Assembly (NCBI GenBank): GCA_025351985.1 | Contig: JANXUW010000597.1 | Coordinates: 1-12,313 of the forward strand | Reading direction: 5' to 3' | Source: Pseudolysobacter sp. | Lineage (GTDB): Bacteria > Pseudomonadota > Gammaproteobacteria > Xanthomonadales > Rhodanobacteraceae | Length of the DNA: 12,313 nucleotides | Shown here: piece by piece, positions 1-6,593 of the stretch | Position numbering within the stretch: the stretch's first letter is position 1 | Layout: each line of letters begins with the position of its first letter | Position numbers and translations under genes: made by a program | The notes under the pieces: generated by a model | Database searches by the model: none | What the model was told of the DNA's origin: nothing | What the model saw: only the letters and a program-made list of their open reading frames with translations

Positions 1-818
1 TTCGGAATCTGGAAACGATTATTGGTCGCGCCGAACATGAAACTCAGGCGCGTATCGTCGTGGAGCAGATACGACAGATAACCGAAACCCTTGCCTTGAT
101 CGGTGTGGTCGTGAATCGGTGCGCGCGAGGCGGTTGGATTCTCGATGCCGATGTCGCTTTCGTTGAAATTGCCGGTGACGAAATAGCTCCAGCGATCCTG
201 GCTGCCGTAGAGCGTGATGTCGGGATTCACCGTGCCGAACGATCCCGCGGTGATGCCGATGCTGCCGCCAAAACCCTGCGCCGGTGTGGCCGTGGTGATG
301 TCGACGATGCCGGCGGTGCGATAGCCGTATTGCGCCGGCAGCGCGCCGGTGAGCAATTGCACGCGATCGATCACGCGCGTATCCAGGCTTTGCCCGAAAC
401 CGCTGATGCTCTCGGGAATGATCACGCCGTTGATGCGGTATTGCAGGTCGGCGTGATCGCCGCGCACATGCAGCTGGCCGTAGCTGTCGTTGACCACGCC
501 GGGCGCTTGCAGCAGCACCTGGTTCAGCGGCGTGGCGGTGCCGAGCGGCAGTTGCTCGATCGCTTTGTGATCCATCACGTACTGGCTGGCGCCGATATCC
601 GGCGAAAGCTGGTTGCGCGATTCGTCGAGTTTTGCGCTGACGTCGACGGTGTTCAGGCGGGTCGAGCCGGCATCGCTGGCCGTATCAGCATTTGCTGCGG
701 CTGCGGCGGCAGGTGTTGCGTCGACGGGGGCGGATTCTGCCAGCGTGGCTTGCGCATGGCACAAGGCGACAGAGATGCTTATGGCGAGCAGGCGCCGGGT
801 GGTGACGAGCTTATTCAT
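1..818 (-). CDS. TonB-dependent outer-membrane receptor, N-terminal part (cut by left edge)
   Basis: The frame is open from an ATG at 818 to the left edge, giving 272 residues of a protein that continues outside the window. Residues 1-24 look like a signal peptide (MNKLVTTRRLL, then a hydrophobic core, HAQA). An Ala-rich linker follows to about residue 45. Residues about 75-178 match a TonB receptor plug: PLNQVLLQAPGVV at 97-109, LHVRGDHADLQYRINGV at 116-132, ALPAQYGYRTAGIVDITT at 159-176. The first barrel strands follow (GSIGITAGSFGTVNPDITLYG). Family knowledge: these receptors import metal chelates, vitamins or glycans using TonB-ExbBD energy. The substrate cannot be read from the plug, but a Zur-like palindrome just upstream points to zinc. 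I see no strong ribosome site, so the start rests on the signal peptide. The nearest upstream gene on this strand ends 364 bp away, so the receptor is probably transcribed alone. Confidence 0.92.
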   Translation of the reverse strand, partial: MNKLVTTRRLLAISISVALCHAQATLAESAPVDATPAAAAAANADTASDAGSTRLNTVDVSAKLDESRNQLSPDIGASQYVMDHKAIEQLPLGTATPLNQVLLQAPGVVNDSYGQLHVRGDHADLQYRINGVIIPESISGFGQSLDTRVIDRVQLLTGALPAQYGYRTAGIVDITTATPAQGFGGSIGITAGSFGTVNPDITLYGSQDRWSYFVTGNFNESDIGIENPTASRAPIHDHTDQGKGFGYLSYLLHDDTRLSFMFGATNNRFQIP

Positions 819-853
819 GGGTGTGGATGCCGAAAGCGAGGGTCGAATTAGGA

Positions 854-868
854 TGTTATATCATAACA
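854..868. promoter_or_regulatory. Zur-like operator upstream of the TonB receptor
   Basis: The 15-bp inverted repeat TGTTAT-ATC-ATAACA has perfect 6-bp arms and ends 35 bp before the receptor ATG. It closely resembles the gammaproteobacterial Zur-box core (TGTTATAATATAACA type). On the receptor strand the palindrome contains TATGAT and TATAAC, both acceptable -10 hexamers. A repressor bound there would therefore cover the promoter. The match to Zur is from memory of the consensus and has not been scored. No zur gene lies in the window. Confidence 0.5.
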
Positions 869-1051
869 AAATTAGCAAGCTGTGCCGGAAGTCATGACGG
901 CGCAAGATGTCGCTCGGCGTATGTGCGGCCAGCGGCGATATACACGCAGGCTTGTATTGCGAGATGTTCTGCACGAACGGAATCGCACATCGCGAATCAA
1001 CGCATGAGCGCAAAAGTGCAGGTCAAAAACACGGGATGTTGTCGTGCGAAT

Positions 1052-1237
1052 TCAGGAGCACACGACGAAGATTTCTGCGCCGATCGACGCAATCGCAACG
1101 AAAGCCGCGACGATGATTCTCGCCTCGACCCACCAATTTTCTGGCTTGGCGAAAACGTTCGCCGCGTGTTCTCTAGCGCGATCAGCTACCCAATCGTGCG
1201 TGGTAATAACCGCGCGATTCGTGCAGTGTGATCGCAT
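1052..1237 (-). CDS. Possible small membrane protein (weak candidate)
   Basis: This is a 61-residue frame with an ATG at 1237, overlapping the end of the ABC ATPase gene by 56 bp in another frame. After the ATPase stop it still runs 43 codons. It ends in a hydrophobic segment of about 19 residues, IIVAAFVAIASIGAEIFVV, preceded by NWWVEAR, which reads like one transmembrane helix with an interfacial aromatic and charged edge. Third-position GC of the non-overlapping part is roughly two thirds, compatible with coding. Against it: no recognisable ribosome site, no other usable start codon, and no family I recognise. It could equally be chance open sequence in a GC-rich spacer. Confidence 0.22.
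   Translation of the reverse strand: MRSHCTNRAVITTHDWVADRAREHAANVFAKPENWWVEARIIVAAFVAIASIGAEIFVVCS
1148..1163 (-). terminator. Hairpin just downstream of the ABC ATPase gene (no U-tract)
   Basis: GGCGAA-CGTT-TTCGCC on the minus strand is a perfect 6-bp stem with a 4-base loop, starting 18 bases past the ATPase stop codon. No T-run follows, so it is not a canonical intrinsic terminator. It may protect the mRNA 3' end. It also falls inside the weak small reading frame at 1052-1237. Confidence 0.25.
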
Positions 1238-1997
1238 GATCGAACGCCGCGCTGACCGCGGGCGATTGCAACACGTCCGCCTTTGCGCCGTCGGCGACGA
1301 TACGGCCGTGGCGCAGCAGGATCACACGCTGGACTTCCGGAATCACTTCATCGAAATGATGCGTGACCAGGATCACGGTGCGTCCCTGCCGCGCGATATC
1401 GCCCACCACCTGCATGAATTCATGACGCGCGACGAGATCGAGTCCGGTGGTCGGCTCATCCAGAATCAGCGCCTGTGGCTCGTGCACCAGCGCGCGTGCA
1501 ATCAGCACGCGTCGCGCTTCGCCGGTGGACATGCTGTCGAGCGATTGTTCCGCCAGCGCGAGTGCGCCGACGTTTTCCAATGCCGCGTAGGCGCGTTCGC
1601 GCATCGAGTCATCGATTTGCGCGTGCTCGAAATAACCGAGGCTCGCGAAAAACCCGGACAGCACGATATCCAGCGCACTGAGATGATTGACCGCATGCGC
1701 ATCGAGCAACGCCAGATGCATGTCCGACGAAACGATGCCGAGTAACCGACGCAGCGCAAAAACATCCCAGCGCTCGCGGCCGAATACGCGCACCGACGCC
1801 GTGTTATCCGCGTGTGCGAGCGGATGATGTTGCAGCGTCAGCAGCTTTATCAGCGTCGATTTTCCGGAACCGTTCGCACCGATGATCGCGGTGTGTTGGC
1901 CGCTGCGGATCGCGAGCGTGAGACCGTCGAGAATGCGCCGACCATCGCGGACGACGGTGGCGTCGGCGAGTTCGAGAATGGTCTGATGGCTGCTCAT
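1182..1997 (-). CDS. ABC transporter ATP-binding protein, ModF/YlmA-like (COG1119 type)
   Basis: This is a 271-residue single nucleotide-binding domain. Visible motifs are Walker A GANGSGKST (40-48), an ABC signature in the variant form MSTGE (156-160) followed by ARRVLIARALVHEP, Walker B ALILDEP (176-182), D-loop GLDL and H-loop histidine 213 in VTHH. The usual Q-loop glutamine is not evident: the segment reads LGIVSSDMH (87-95). The MSTGE signature and that segment are reminiscent of the ModF/YlmA group. No transmembrane domain is fused and no ABC permease is nearby. The upstream gene is instead a secondary ion transporter ending 7 bp before this ATG, so the two are probably one operon. A TTG at 2033 could extend the protein by 12 residues into the upstream gene, but the ATG at 1997 begins the recognisable domain. 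The role could be transport energising or regulation; I infer no substrate. Confidence 0.88.
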   Translation of the reverse strand: MSSHQTILELADATVVRDGRRILDGLTLAIRSGQHTAIIGANGSGKSTLIKLLTLQHHPLAHADNTASVRVFGRERWDVFALRRLLGIVSSDMHLALLDAHAVNHLSALDIVLSGFFASLGYFEHAQIDDSMRERAYAALENVGALALAEQSLDSMSTGEARRVLIARALVHEPQALILDEPTTGLDLVARHEFMQVVGDIARQGRTVILVTHHFDEVIPEVQRVILLRHGRIVADGAKADVLQSPAVSAAFDHAITLHESRGYYHARLGS

Positions 1998-2004
1998 GAT
2001 CTGG

Positions 2005-3306
2005 TCAATAATGCACGAACTGCAGCCACGCAATACCGATGGCCAGGGTCAGCAAGGTCAGCGGCACGCCGACGCGCGAATATTCGCGGAACGAGATCGT
2101 CACGCCTTCGCGTCTTGCGCTTTCGACCACGATCAGGTTGGCGACCGAGCCGAGAATCGTCAGGTTGCCGGCCAGCGTGCTCGACATCGCCAGAGTCAAC
2201 CATGCATTCGATTGCGCCGCCGGTGCGATCGCGTGCATCACCGGTTCGAACAACAACACCGCCGGCACATTGCTGACCAGATTCGACAGCGCCGCCGAGG
2301 CGAGGCTGAGCAAGGTTACCGACGGCGCCTGCAACCAGCTCCACTGCGCCACGTTCCAGCCGCTGACGACCTGCAACTGAAACGCGTGCACCACGACAAA
2401 AAGCCCGATGAACATCAGCAACAGGCTCCAGTCGATGCGCCGATATATCTTTTCGGATTTGATGCGGTCGATCAGCAGAACCGCAGCGGCGCCGATCGCG
2501 ATCAGCGCAATCGTCAGGCCGGTGAAAAACAGGATGACGGTAATGATGGCGACAATCACGCTCTTGATTTGCAGCCAGCGATGGATCGGTCGGTTCAGTA
2601 CTTTTTCCTGATGTGGGACAGGTTTGCCGGCACTGATTTTGGCGTTATCCGGCTGGTTTTGTGCGGGTCCGGGATCAGGTTTTGCAGCGAGTCTTTTGCG
2701 ATAGATCAGCGCGATCAGAAAAAAATCGACGAGCAAATCGAACAACGCGATCGGCGCGAGATGCAACGCAAAATCCAGATACGAAATCTGCGACTGCATG
2801 CCGATAATCATGTTCTGCGGATTGCCGGTGATCGTGGCGACCGAGCCGATATTCGCCGCGGTCGCGAGGCCGATGAGTTGCGGCAACGGATCGAACTTGA
2901 GTTTCTGCACGAGGTGCAGGATCAATGGCGTAATCGCCACGCACACCACATCGTTGACGAGAAATGCTGAAAGCACACCGGAGAGCACGATGATGATCGC
3001 GAGCAAGACACGTGGCGTGCGGATGCGCGCGAGCAAGACATTGGCCAGGCGAATGAACACGCCCGACAACCGCAGAAATCCGACCAGCACCATCATGCCG
3101 AACAACAGCAGCAAGGTTTCGTAGTCGATCGAATCCGCCGCGACCGCTTCGCGCAGCGTCAGCACGCCGAGGCCGAGCATCAACGTCGCACCAACCAGCG
3201 CAATCGCCGCGCGATCCATGCGTGTGCCCGGCACGCGGCCGATCGCCAGACCGAGGTAGGTCAGCGCAAAAACAATCCAGCTGATCCAGGCGATCGGGAT
3301 GTGCAA
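2005..3306 (-). CDS. ArsB/SLC13-like ion transporter (IT superfamily, YbiR-like permease)
   Basis: This is a 433-residue inner-membrane protein with about ten or more hydrophobic segments in two halves, separated by a charged cytoplasmic loop (about 203-243, KRLAAKPDPGPAQNQPDNAK). Hallmarks of the ion transporter superfamily appear in the first half: NDVVCVAITP (118-127) and ANIGSVATITGNPQNMIIG (151-169). Pseudo-symmetric counterparts appear in the second: SNLVSNVPAVLL (341-352) and AGNLTILGSVANLIVVESAR (379-398). Family members carry arsenite, sodium/proton, citrate, sulfate or dicarboxylates; the ion here is not determined. The start is a TTG at 3306, supported by GAGG seven bases upstream. 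The ABC ATPase follows after 7 bp. I infer a two-gene operon. Sequence alone does not separate the ArsB, CitM and YbiR branches. Confidence 0.88.
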   Translation of the reverse strand: MHIPIAWISWIVFALTYLGLAIGRVPGTRMDRAAIALVGATLMLGLGVLTLREAVAADSIDYETLLLLFGMMVLVGFLRLSGVFIRLANVLLARIRTPRVLLAIIIVLSGVLSAFLVNDVVCVAITPLILHLVQKLKFDPLPQLIGLATAANIGSVATITGNPQNMIIGMQSQISYLDFALHLAPIALFDLLVDFFLIALIYRKRLAAKPDPGPAQNQPDNAKISAGKPVPHQEKVLNRPIHRWLQIKSVIVAIITVILFFTGLTIALIAIGAAAVLLIDRIKSEKIYRRIDWSLLLMFIGLFVVVHAFQLQVVSGWNVAQWSWLQAPSVTLLSLASAALSNLVSNVPAVLLFEPVMHAIAPAAQSNAWLTLAMSSTLAGNLTILGSVANLIVVESARREGVTISFREYSRVGVPLTLLTLAIGIAWLQFVHY

Positions 3307-3313
3307 GTGCCGG

Positions 3314-3317
3314 CCTC
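3314..3317 (-). promoter_or_regulatory. Ribosome binding site deciding the TTG start of the transporter
   Basis: GAGG on the minus strand lies 7 bases before the TTG at 3306. No ATG is close by in frame, so this site supports the rare start codon. Confidence 0.5.
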
Positions 3318-3352
3318 AAAGTGCGATGTGCGAGCGTGTCGATAACGTCCGC

Positions 3353-3390
3353 GGTTTTTTAGCGACAAACCATCGCGCAGAATAAAAACC
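3353..3390 (-). terminator. Bulged A/T-rich hairpin between the repeat-protein gene and the transporter
   Basis: On the minus strand GGTTTTTA can pair with TAAAAAACC (one extra A), and GCGA with TCGC inside around a 7-base loop, leaving a 6-base one-sided bulge. It starts 36 bases past the repeat-protein stop codon and about 45 bases before the transporter start. It may end the upstream transcript. It is not a textbook terminator, and folding energy was not computed. Confidence 0.3.
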
Positions 3391-3426
3391 TGGGATGACA
3401 GATCGCAAGACACCGCGATGCAGCGA

Positions 3427-6135
3427 TCACTCAAATCCGTTGGCGAAAAGCAAATCATGGACGATGGTGCCAGTCGCGGGGTTTCCGCCAATCAGGCTCT
3501 GATATTGGCTGTTGGTAAGCACCGAGACCGTATTGTCGCCTGTATTAGCAACGATCAGGTCAACATTGCCATCGCTGTTGAGGTCTGCGGCGGCGACCGA
3601 ATACGGATGCGATCCCGTAGCAAGGGTTTGCTGGACGGCGAAACTCGGCAGGGCAGCGCCTGATACGGTCGTATTGAACAATATTGAAATCGTGTTGTCG
3701 TTGTAGTTCGCAGCAATTACGTCGGGTTTGCCGTCGCCATTTAGATCGGCCGTCGTAACCGAGTACGGGGCGGATCCCGTAGCGAAGGTCTGCTGCGCCG
3801 CGAAGTCTGGACTGACGGCGCCGGATACCGTCGTGTTGATCAGCACCGAAACGGTAAGGGCGCCCGTGTCCGCAATAACGAGATCGGGTTTGCCGTCACC
3901 GTTGATATCAGCGGCGCTCACCGAGTGAGGAGAAAATCCCGTGGCGAAAGTCTGCTGCGCGGCGAAGCTGGGCACGAAAGATCCTGGGGGCGTATTGTTG
4001 ATCAGTACGGAGACATTCTGGCTATTGAAGTTCACGACGACCAGATCCGGCCTGCCATCGCCGTTTACATCGGCGGTTGTTGTTGAGATCGGCCCAGATC
4101 CTGTGGCGAAGGTTTGTTGCGCGGCAAAGCTCGATGTGGAAGCGCCCGGCGCAGTAGTGTTCAGCAATACGGAAACGCTGCCCGCACCGAAATTCGCGAC
4201 GATGAGATCCGGTTTGCCATCGCCGTTGAGGTCGGCGGCGCTGATCGAGTATGGCGCCGCACCGGTCGCGAAGGTCTGCTGCATGGCAAAGTAAGGCGCC
4301 GAGCCAAAGTACGACGTATTAAGCAATACCGAGAGCGTGTTGTCGTTTGAGTTCGCGACGATCAGATCCGGTTTGCCGTCGCCATTGATATCGGCGAAAT
4401 TGACTGAATCAGGACTCGTACCCGTCGCAAAGGTCTGCTTGGTGGGGAAGTGCGCTGCAAATGCCAACGGTACAGTGGCGTTGGGAAGTACCGAGACCGT
4501 GTTGGCGCTGGAGTTTTCGTTCGCAACGATCAGGTCAGGCTTGCCATCGCCATTGAGGTCGGTAGCCACGACCGCTGCGGGAAAGGCACCCGCGGCGAAA
4601 ACTTGCTGGGTGGCAAAGCTGGTCGCGGCGCGCGCGCGCGCGGTGGCGTCGAGAAGTACTGAGACTGTATTACTGCCTGCATTCGCAACGATCAGGTCGA
4701 GTTTGCCGTCGCCGTTCAGGTCGATGCTCGTGATCGAAGCAGGGCTCGACGTGGAGAAAGGCTGTTGCATGGCAAAGCTCGGCATTGTGGCGCCGGGCGC
4801 GGTGGTGTTCAGCAGGGTCGAAACCGTGCTGTCATCCACGTTTGCAACGATCAGGTCGGGCTTGCCGTCGCCGTCGATATCGGCGGCAGTGACCGCGATC
4901 GGATTGGCTCCGGTGGCGAACGCCTGCCGCACGGCGAAGTCCGATGTAATGGCACCGGACACGGTGGTATTGAGCAGAACCGACACAGTATTTGCGTGCA
5001 GATTCGAGACTATTACATCGGGCTTGCCATCACCGTTAATGTCGGCCACTGCGAGCGATTCTGGCGCTGTCCCGGCAGCGAAGGTCTGCTGCGTGCCAAA
5101 GGCGGAGATCATGGTTCCGGTCGCAGTATTGTTGAGTAGTACGGAGACCGTGTTGTCGTTGACGTTCGCCACAAGCAGGTCAGGCTTGCCATCGCCATTG
5201 ATATCGGCGACGCAGACCGAGACGGGGCTGGTTCCGGTCGCAAAGGTTTGCTGCGCGGCAAAGCTGGATGTCACGGCTCCAGACGCTGTGGTGTTGAGCA
5301 ATATCGAAACCGTATTGTCGTTCGCGTTTGCTACGATCAGATCGGGCTTGCCATCGCCATTGACATCGGCGGTGGCGACCGAAAACGGATTTGCCCCGGT
5401 CGAAAATATTTGCTGTGCGGCAAACTTTGGATTAGTGGCACCGACAGCGGTGGTGTTGAGCAATACCGAGACGGTGTTGGAGGCACGATTCGCAACAATT
5501 ATGTCCGGCCGTCCATCGCCGTTGACGTCAGCGATGGTGACTGACCTGGGATTCGTTCCCGTGGCGAATACCTGTTGCGGAGCGAAACTGGGCACAGCGG
5601 CCCCGGGTGCAGTGGTGCTGAGCAACACCGAAACCGTATTGTCGCCGTAATTCGCCACGATCAGATCCGGCTGGCCGTCGCCGTTGATGTCAGCGCCAGC
5701 TACCGAGAGGGGGTCGGAGCCGGTGGCGAATATCTGCTGGGTCGCTCCAGTACCGGTTGCTCCGAGATATAACTGGAATGTCTGGTCGGGGCCGCTCGAA
5801 GTATTAGCGTCGATGGTCACCGGAATATTGGCGCTGGTCGATCCTGCGGGAATGACGATGTAGCCGGAACCGGAGGTATAGTCCACACCGCTGGTAGCGG
5901 TACCGTTGACGGTTCGGTAGCTCAGCAACACCTCATAACTCGTATCGCCGCTGCGCGTCACGGGAAAGTTGAGCGTTACCGGAACGATGCTGGTACCTAT
6001 GCTTGCGGGCGAGATGGTCAGCGTCGTGGTGTCTGCCAGCGCGGAGAAGCTGACAAAAACGCCCAGCACGAATCCCGGATGGAGGCGCCATATCAAATTG
6101 CGCATATGGACGGTAAGCGCTGTCGTAACTTTCAT
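3427..6135 (-). CDS. Secreted Calx-beta / FG-GAP (VCBS) repeat protein with 14 repeats and LLFANGFE C-terminus
   Basis: This 902-residue protein is predicted to be exported. Residues 1-34 form a signal peptide ending SFSALA. Residues about 37-130 look like a Calx-beta domain (YRTVNGTATSGVDYTSGSG, then IPAGSTSANIPV). From about residue 136 there are 14 tandem repeats, mostly 54 aa, each with a calcium-loop motif D-[ILV]-N-G-D-G-x-x-D. The aspartates start at 149, 203, 257, 311, 365, 419, 472, 526, 582, 635, 689, 743, 797 and 851. The repeat core reads PDLIVAN...NTVSVLLNTT...FAAQQTFATG. Family knowledge: FG-GAP/VCBS repeats are beta-propeller blades, and 14 would make two seven-bladed propellers. 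The protein ends in LLFANGFE. Start choice: GGAGAAG lies 8 bases before the ATG at 6135; the ATG at 6156 has no such site. No enzymatic domain is seen; adhesion or binding is only an inference. Confidence 0.9.
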   Translation of the reverse strand: MKVTTALTVHMRNLIWRLHPGFVLGVFVSFSALADTTTLTISPASIGTSIVPVTLNFPVTRSGDTSYEVLLSYRTVNGTATSGVDYTSGSGYIVIPAGSTSANIPVTIDANTSSGPDQTFQLYLGATGTGATQQIFATGSDPLSVAGADINGDGQPDLIVANYGDNTVSVLLSTTAPGAAVPSFAPQQVFATGTNPRSVTIADVNGDGRPDIIVANRASNTVSVLLNTTAVGATNPKFAAQQIFSTGANPFSVATADVNGDGKPDLIVANANDNTVSILLNTTASGAVTSSFAAQQTFATGTSPVSVCVADINGDGKPDLLVANVNDNTVSVLLNNTATGTMISAFGTQQTFAAGTAPESLAVADINGDGKPDVIVSNLHANTVSVLLNTTVSGAITSDFAVRQAFATGANPIAVTAADIDGDGKPDLIVANVDDSTVSTLLNTTAPGATMPSFAMQQPFSTSSPASITSIDLNGDGKLDLIVANAGSNTVSVLLDATARARAATSFATQQVFAAGAFPAAVVATDLNGDGKPDLIVANENSSANTVSVLPNATVPLAFAAHFPTKQTFATGTSPDSVNFADINGDGKPDLIVANSNDNTLSVLLNTSYFGSAPYFAMQQTFATGAAPYSISAADLNGDGKPDLIVANFGAGSVSVLLNTTAPGASTSSFAAQQTFATGSGPISTTTADVNGDGRPDLVVVNFNSQNVSVLINNTPPGSFVPSFAAQQTFATGFSPHSVSAADINGDGKPDLVIADTGALTVSVLINTTVSGAVSPDFAAQQTFATGSAPYSVTTADLNGDGKPDVIAANYNDNTISILFNTTVSGAALPSFAVQQTLATGSHPYSVAAADLNSDGNVDLIVANTGDNTVSVLTNSQYQSLIGGNPATGTIVHDLLFANGFE
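3517..5730 (-). repeat. Tandem array of 14 repeats of about 162 bp encoding the propeller blades
   Basis: Fourteen in-frame units of 52-56 codons, ten of them exactly 54 codons, are clearly alike at DNA level. For example GGCGACGGCAAGCC-type stretches recur at every calcium loop. The blades of unusual length, numbers 6 (53), 8 (56) and 9 (53), cluster at the middle of the array. Copies differ at many positions, so the array is diverged and not recently expanded, but it could still recombine. Because the period is a multiple of three, open frames on the opposite strand arise as artefacts. Confidence 0.88.
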
Positions 6136-6140
6136 CGATT

Positions 6141-6147
6141 CTTCTCC
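6141..6147 (-). promoter_or_regulatory. Ribosome binding site deciding the start of the repeat protein
   Basis: GGAGAAG on the minus strand places GGAG 8 bases before the ATG at 6135. The alternative ATG seven codons upstream (6156) has no purine-rich site, so 6135 is chosen. Confidence 0.6.
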
Positions 6148-6223
6148 GATCTTCATCCGTGATTTTCATGGGATTGCTCGGTGCGGACCATACCGATTCC
6201 CGTCGTCGATTCAGCTTGAAGTC

Positions 6224-6238
6224 GATAGTCGAACTATC
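6224..6238. promoter_or_regulatory. Perfect palindrome upstream of the repeat-protein gene (possible operator)
   Basis: GATAGT-CGA-ACTATC has perfect 6-bp arms and a 3-bp centre, 89-103 bp upstream of the repeat-protein ATG at 6135. Size and position suit a dimeric regulator site, but I do not recognise the regulator. It could also form a small hairpin if transcribed. Confidence 0.3.
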
Positions 6239-6593
6239 AAGCCATTGTGCACACGAAACGCGATTTTTGAAAGGCAATCCCAATCTTAGTGGGATGCGAG
6301 CCGGTGTTATTAATTCGACAAGAGTGACCGTAGCAACATGACGCCCAAGCGGGTCGCCGACAAATCACCCAGACCGAGCAGCGCCCCAAACATACAACTT
6401 TGCGCAAAATCCGCGGCGCGATCCAGACAATTGCCGCGAGTCGGTTTTACCATGATGGAAACTTCGCAACGTGGGAATTATCTTCTCCAAGTAATGGCAA
6501 AAACATGGACCATGCCGGCGACATTGTTAACGCTGTGTGCGCCATCGCACCTACGTCCTTTACAAGACTTGACTGTTGCCAGACAGCGCCGGT

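Larger units (their letters stand above)
6136..6593. other. Intergenic region between carboxypeptidase and repeat-protein genes
   Basis: About 460 bp without a convincing gene. It must hold the promoter and leader of the repeat protein and any terminator of the carboxypeptidase, but I could not pick a convincing -35/-10 pair. Two inverted repeats are visible: GATAGT-CGA-ACTATC at 6224-6238 and ATCCCA-N7-TGGGAT at 6277-6295. Plus-strand open frames here have no ribosome site and read through the opposite strand of the carboxypeptidase, so I regard them as chance. Confidence 0.5.

Noticed and set aside
60..851. Plus-strand open frame of 263 codons at the left edge
   Set aside because: It is antisense to the TonB receptor, whose plug motifs are unmistakable on the minus strand.
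891..898. Palindrome GTCATGAC upstream of the receptor
   Set aside because: An 8-bp palindrome without spacer is common by chance, and it is not placed at a promoter element.
821..1231. Plus-strand open frame of 136 codons in the receptor/ATPase spacer
   Set aside because: No ribosome site, Cys/Arg-rich random-looking composition, and it runs into the antisense of the ATPase gene.
4337..5650. Long open frame of 437 codons on the plus strand inside the repeat gene
   Set aside because: The 162-bp period is a multiple of three, so one stop-free antisense frame is copied through all repeats. It has no start context, and the minus strand has a signal peptide and clear domains.
6277..6295. Inverted repeat ATCCCA-N7-TGGGAT
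   Set aside because: A 6-bp stem with no T-run, far from any stop codon. A chance origin is likely.
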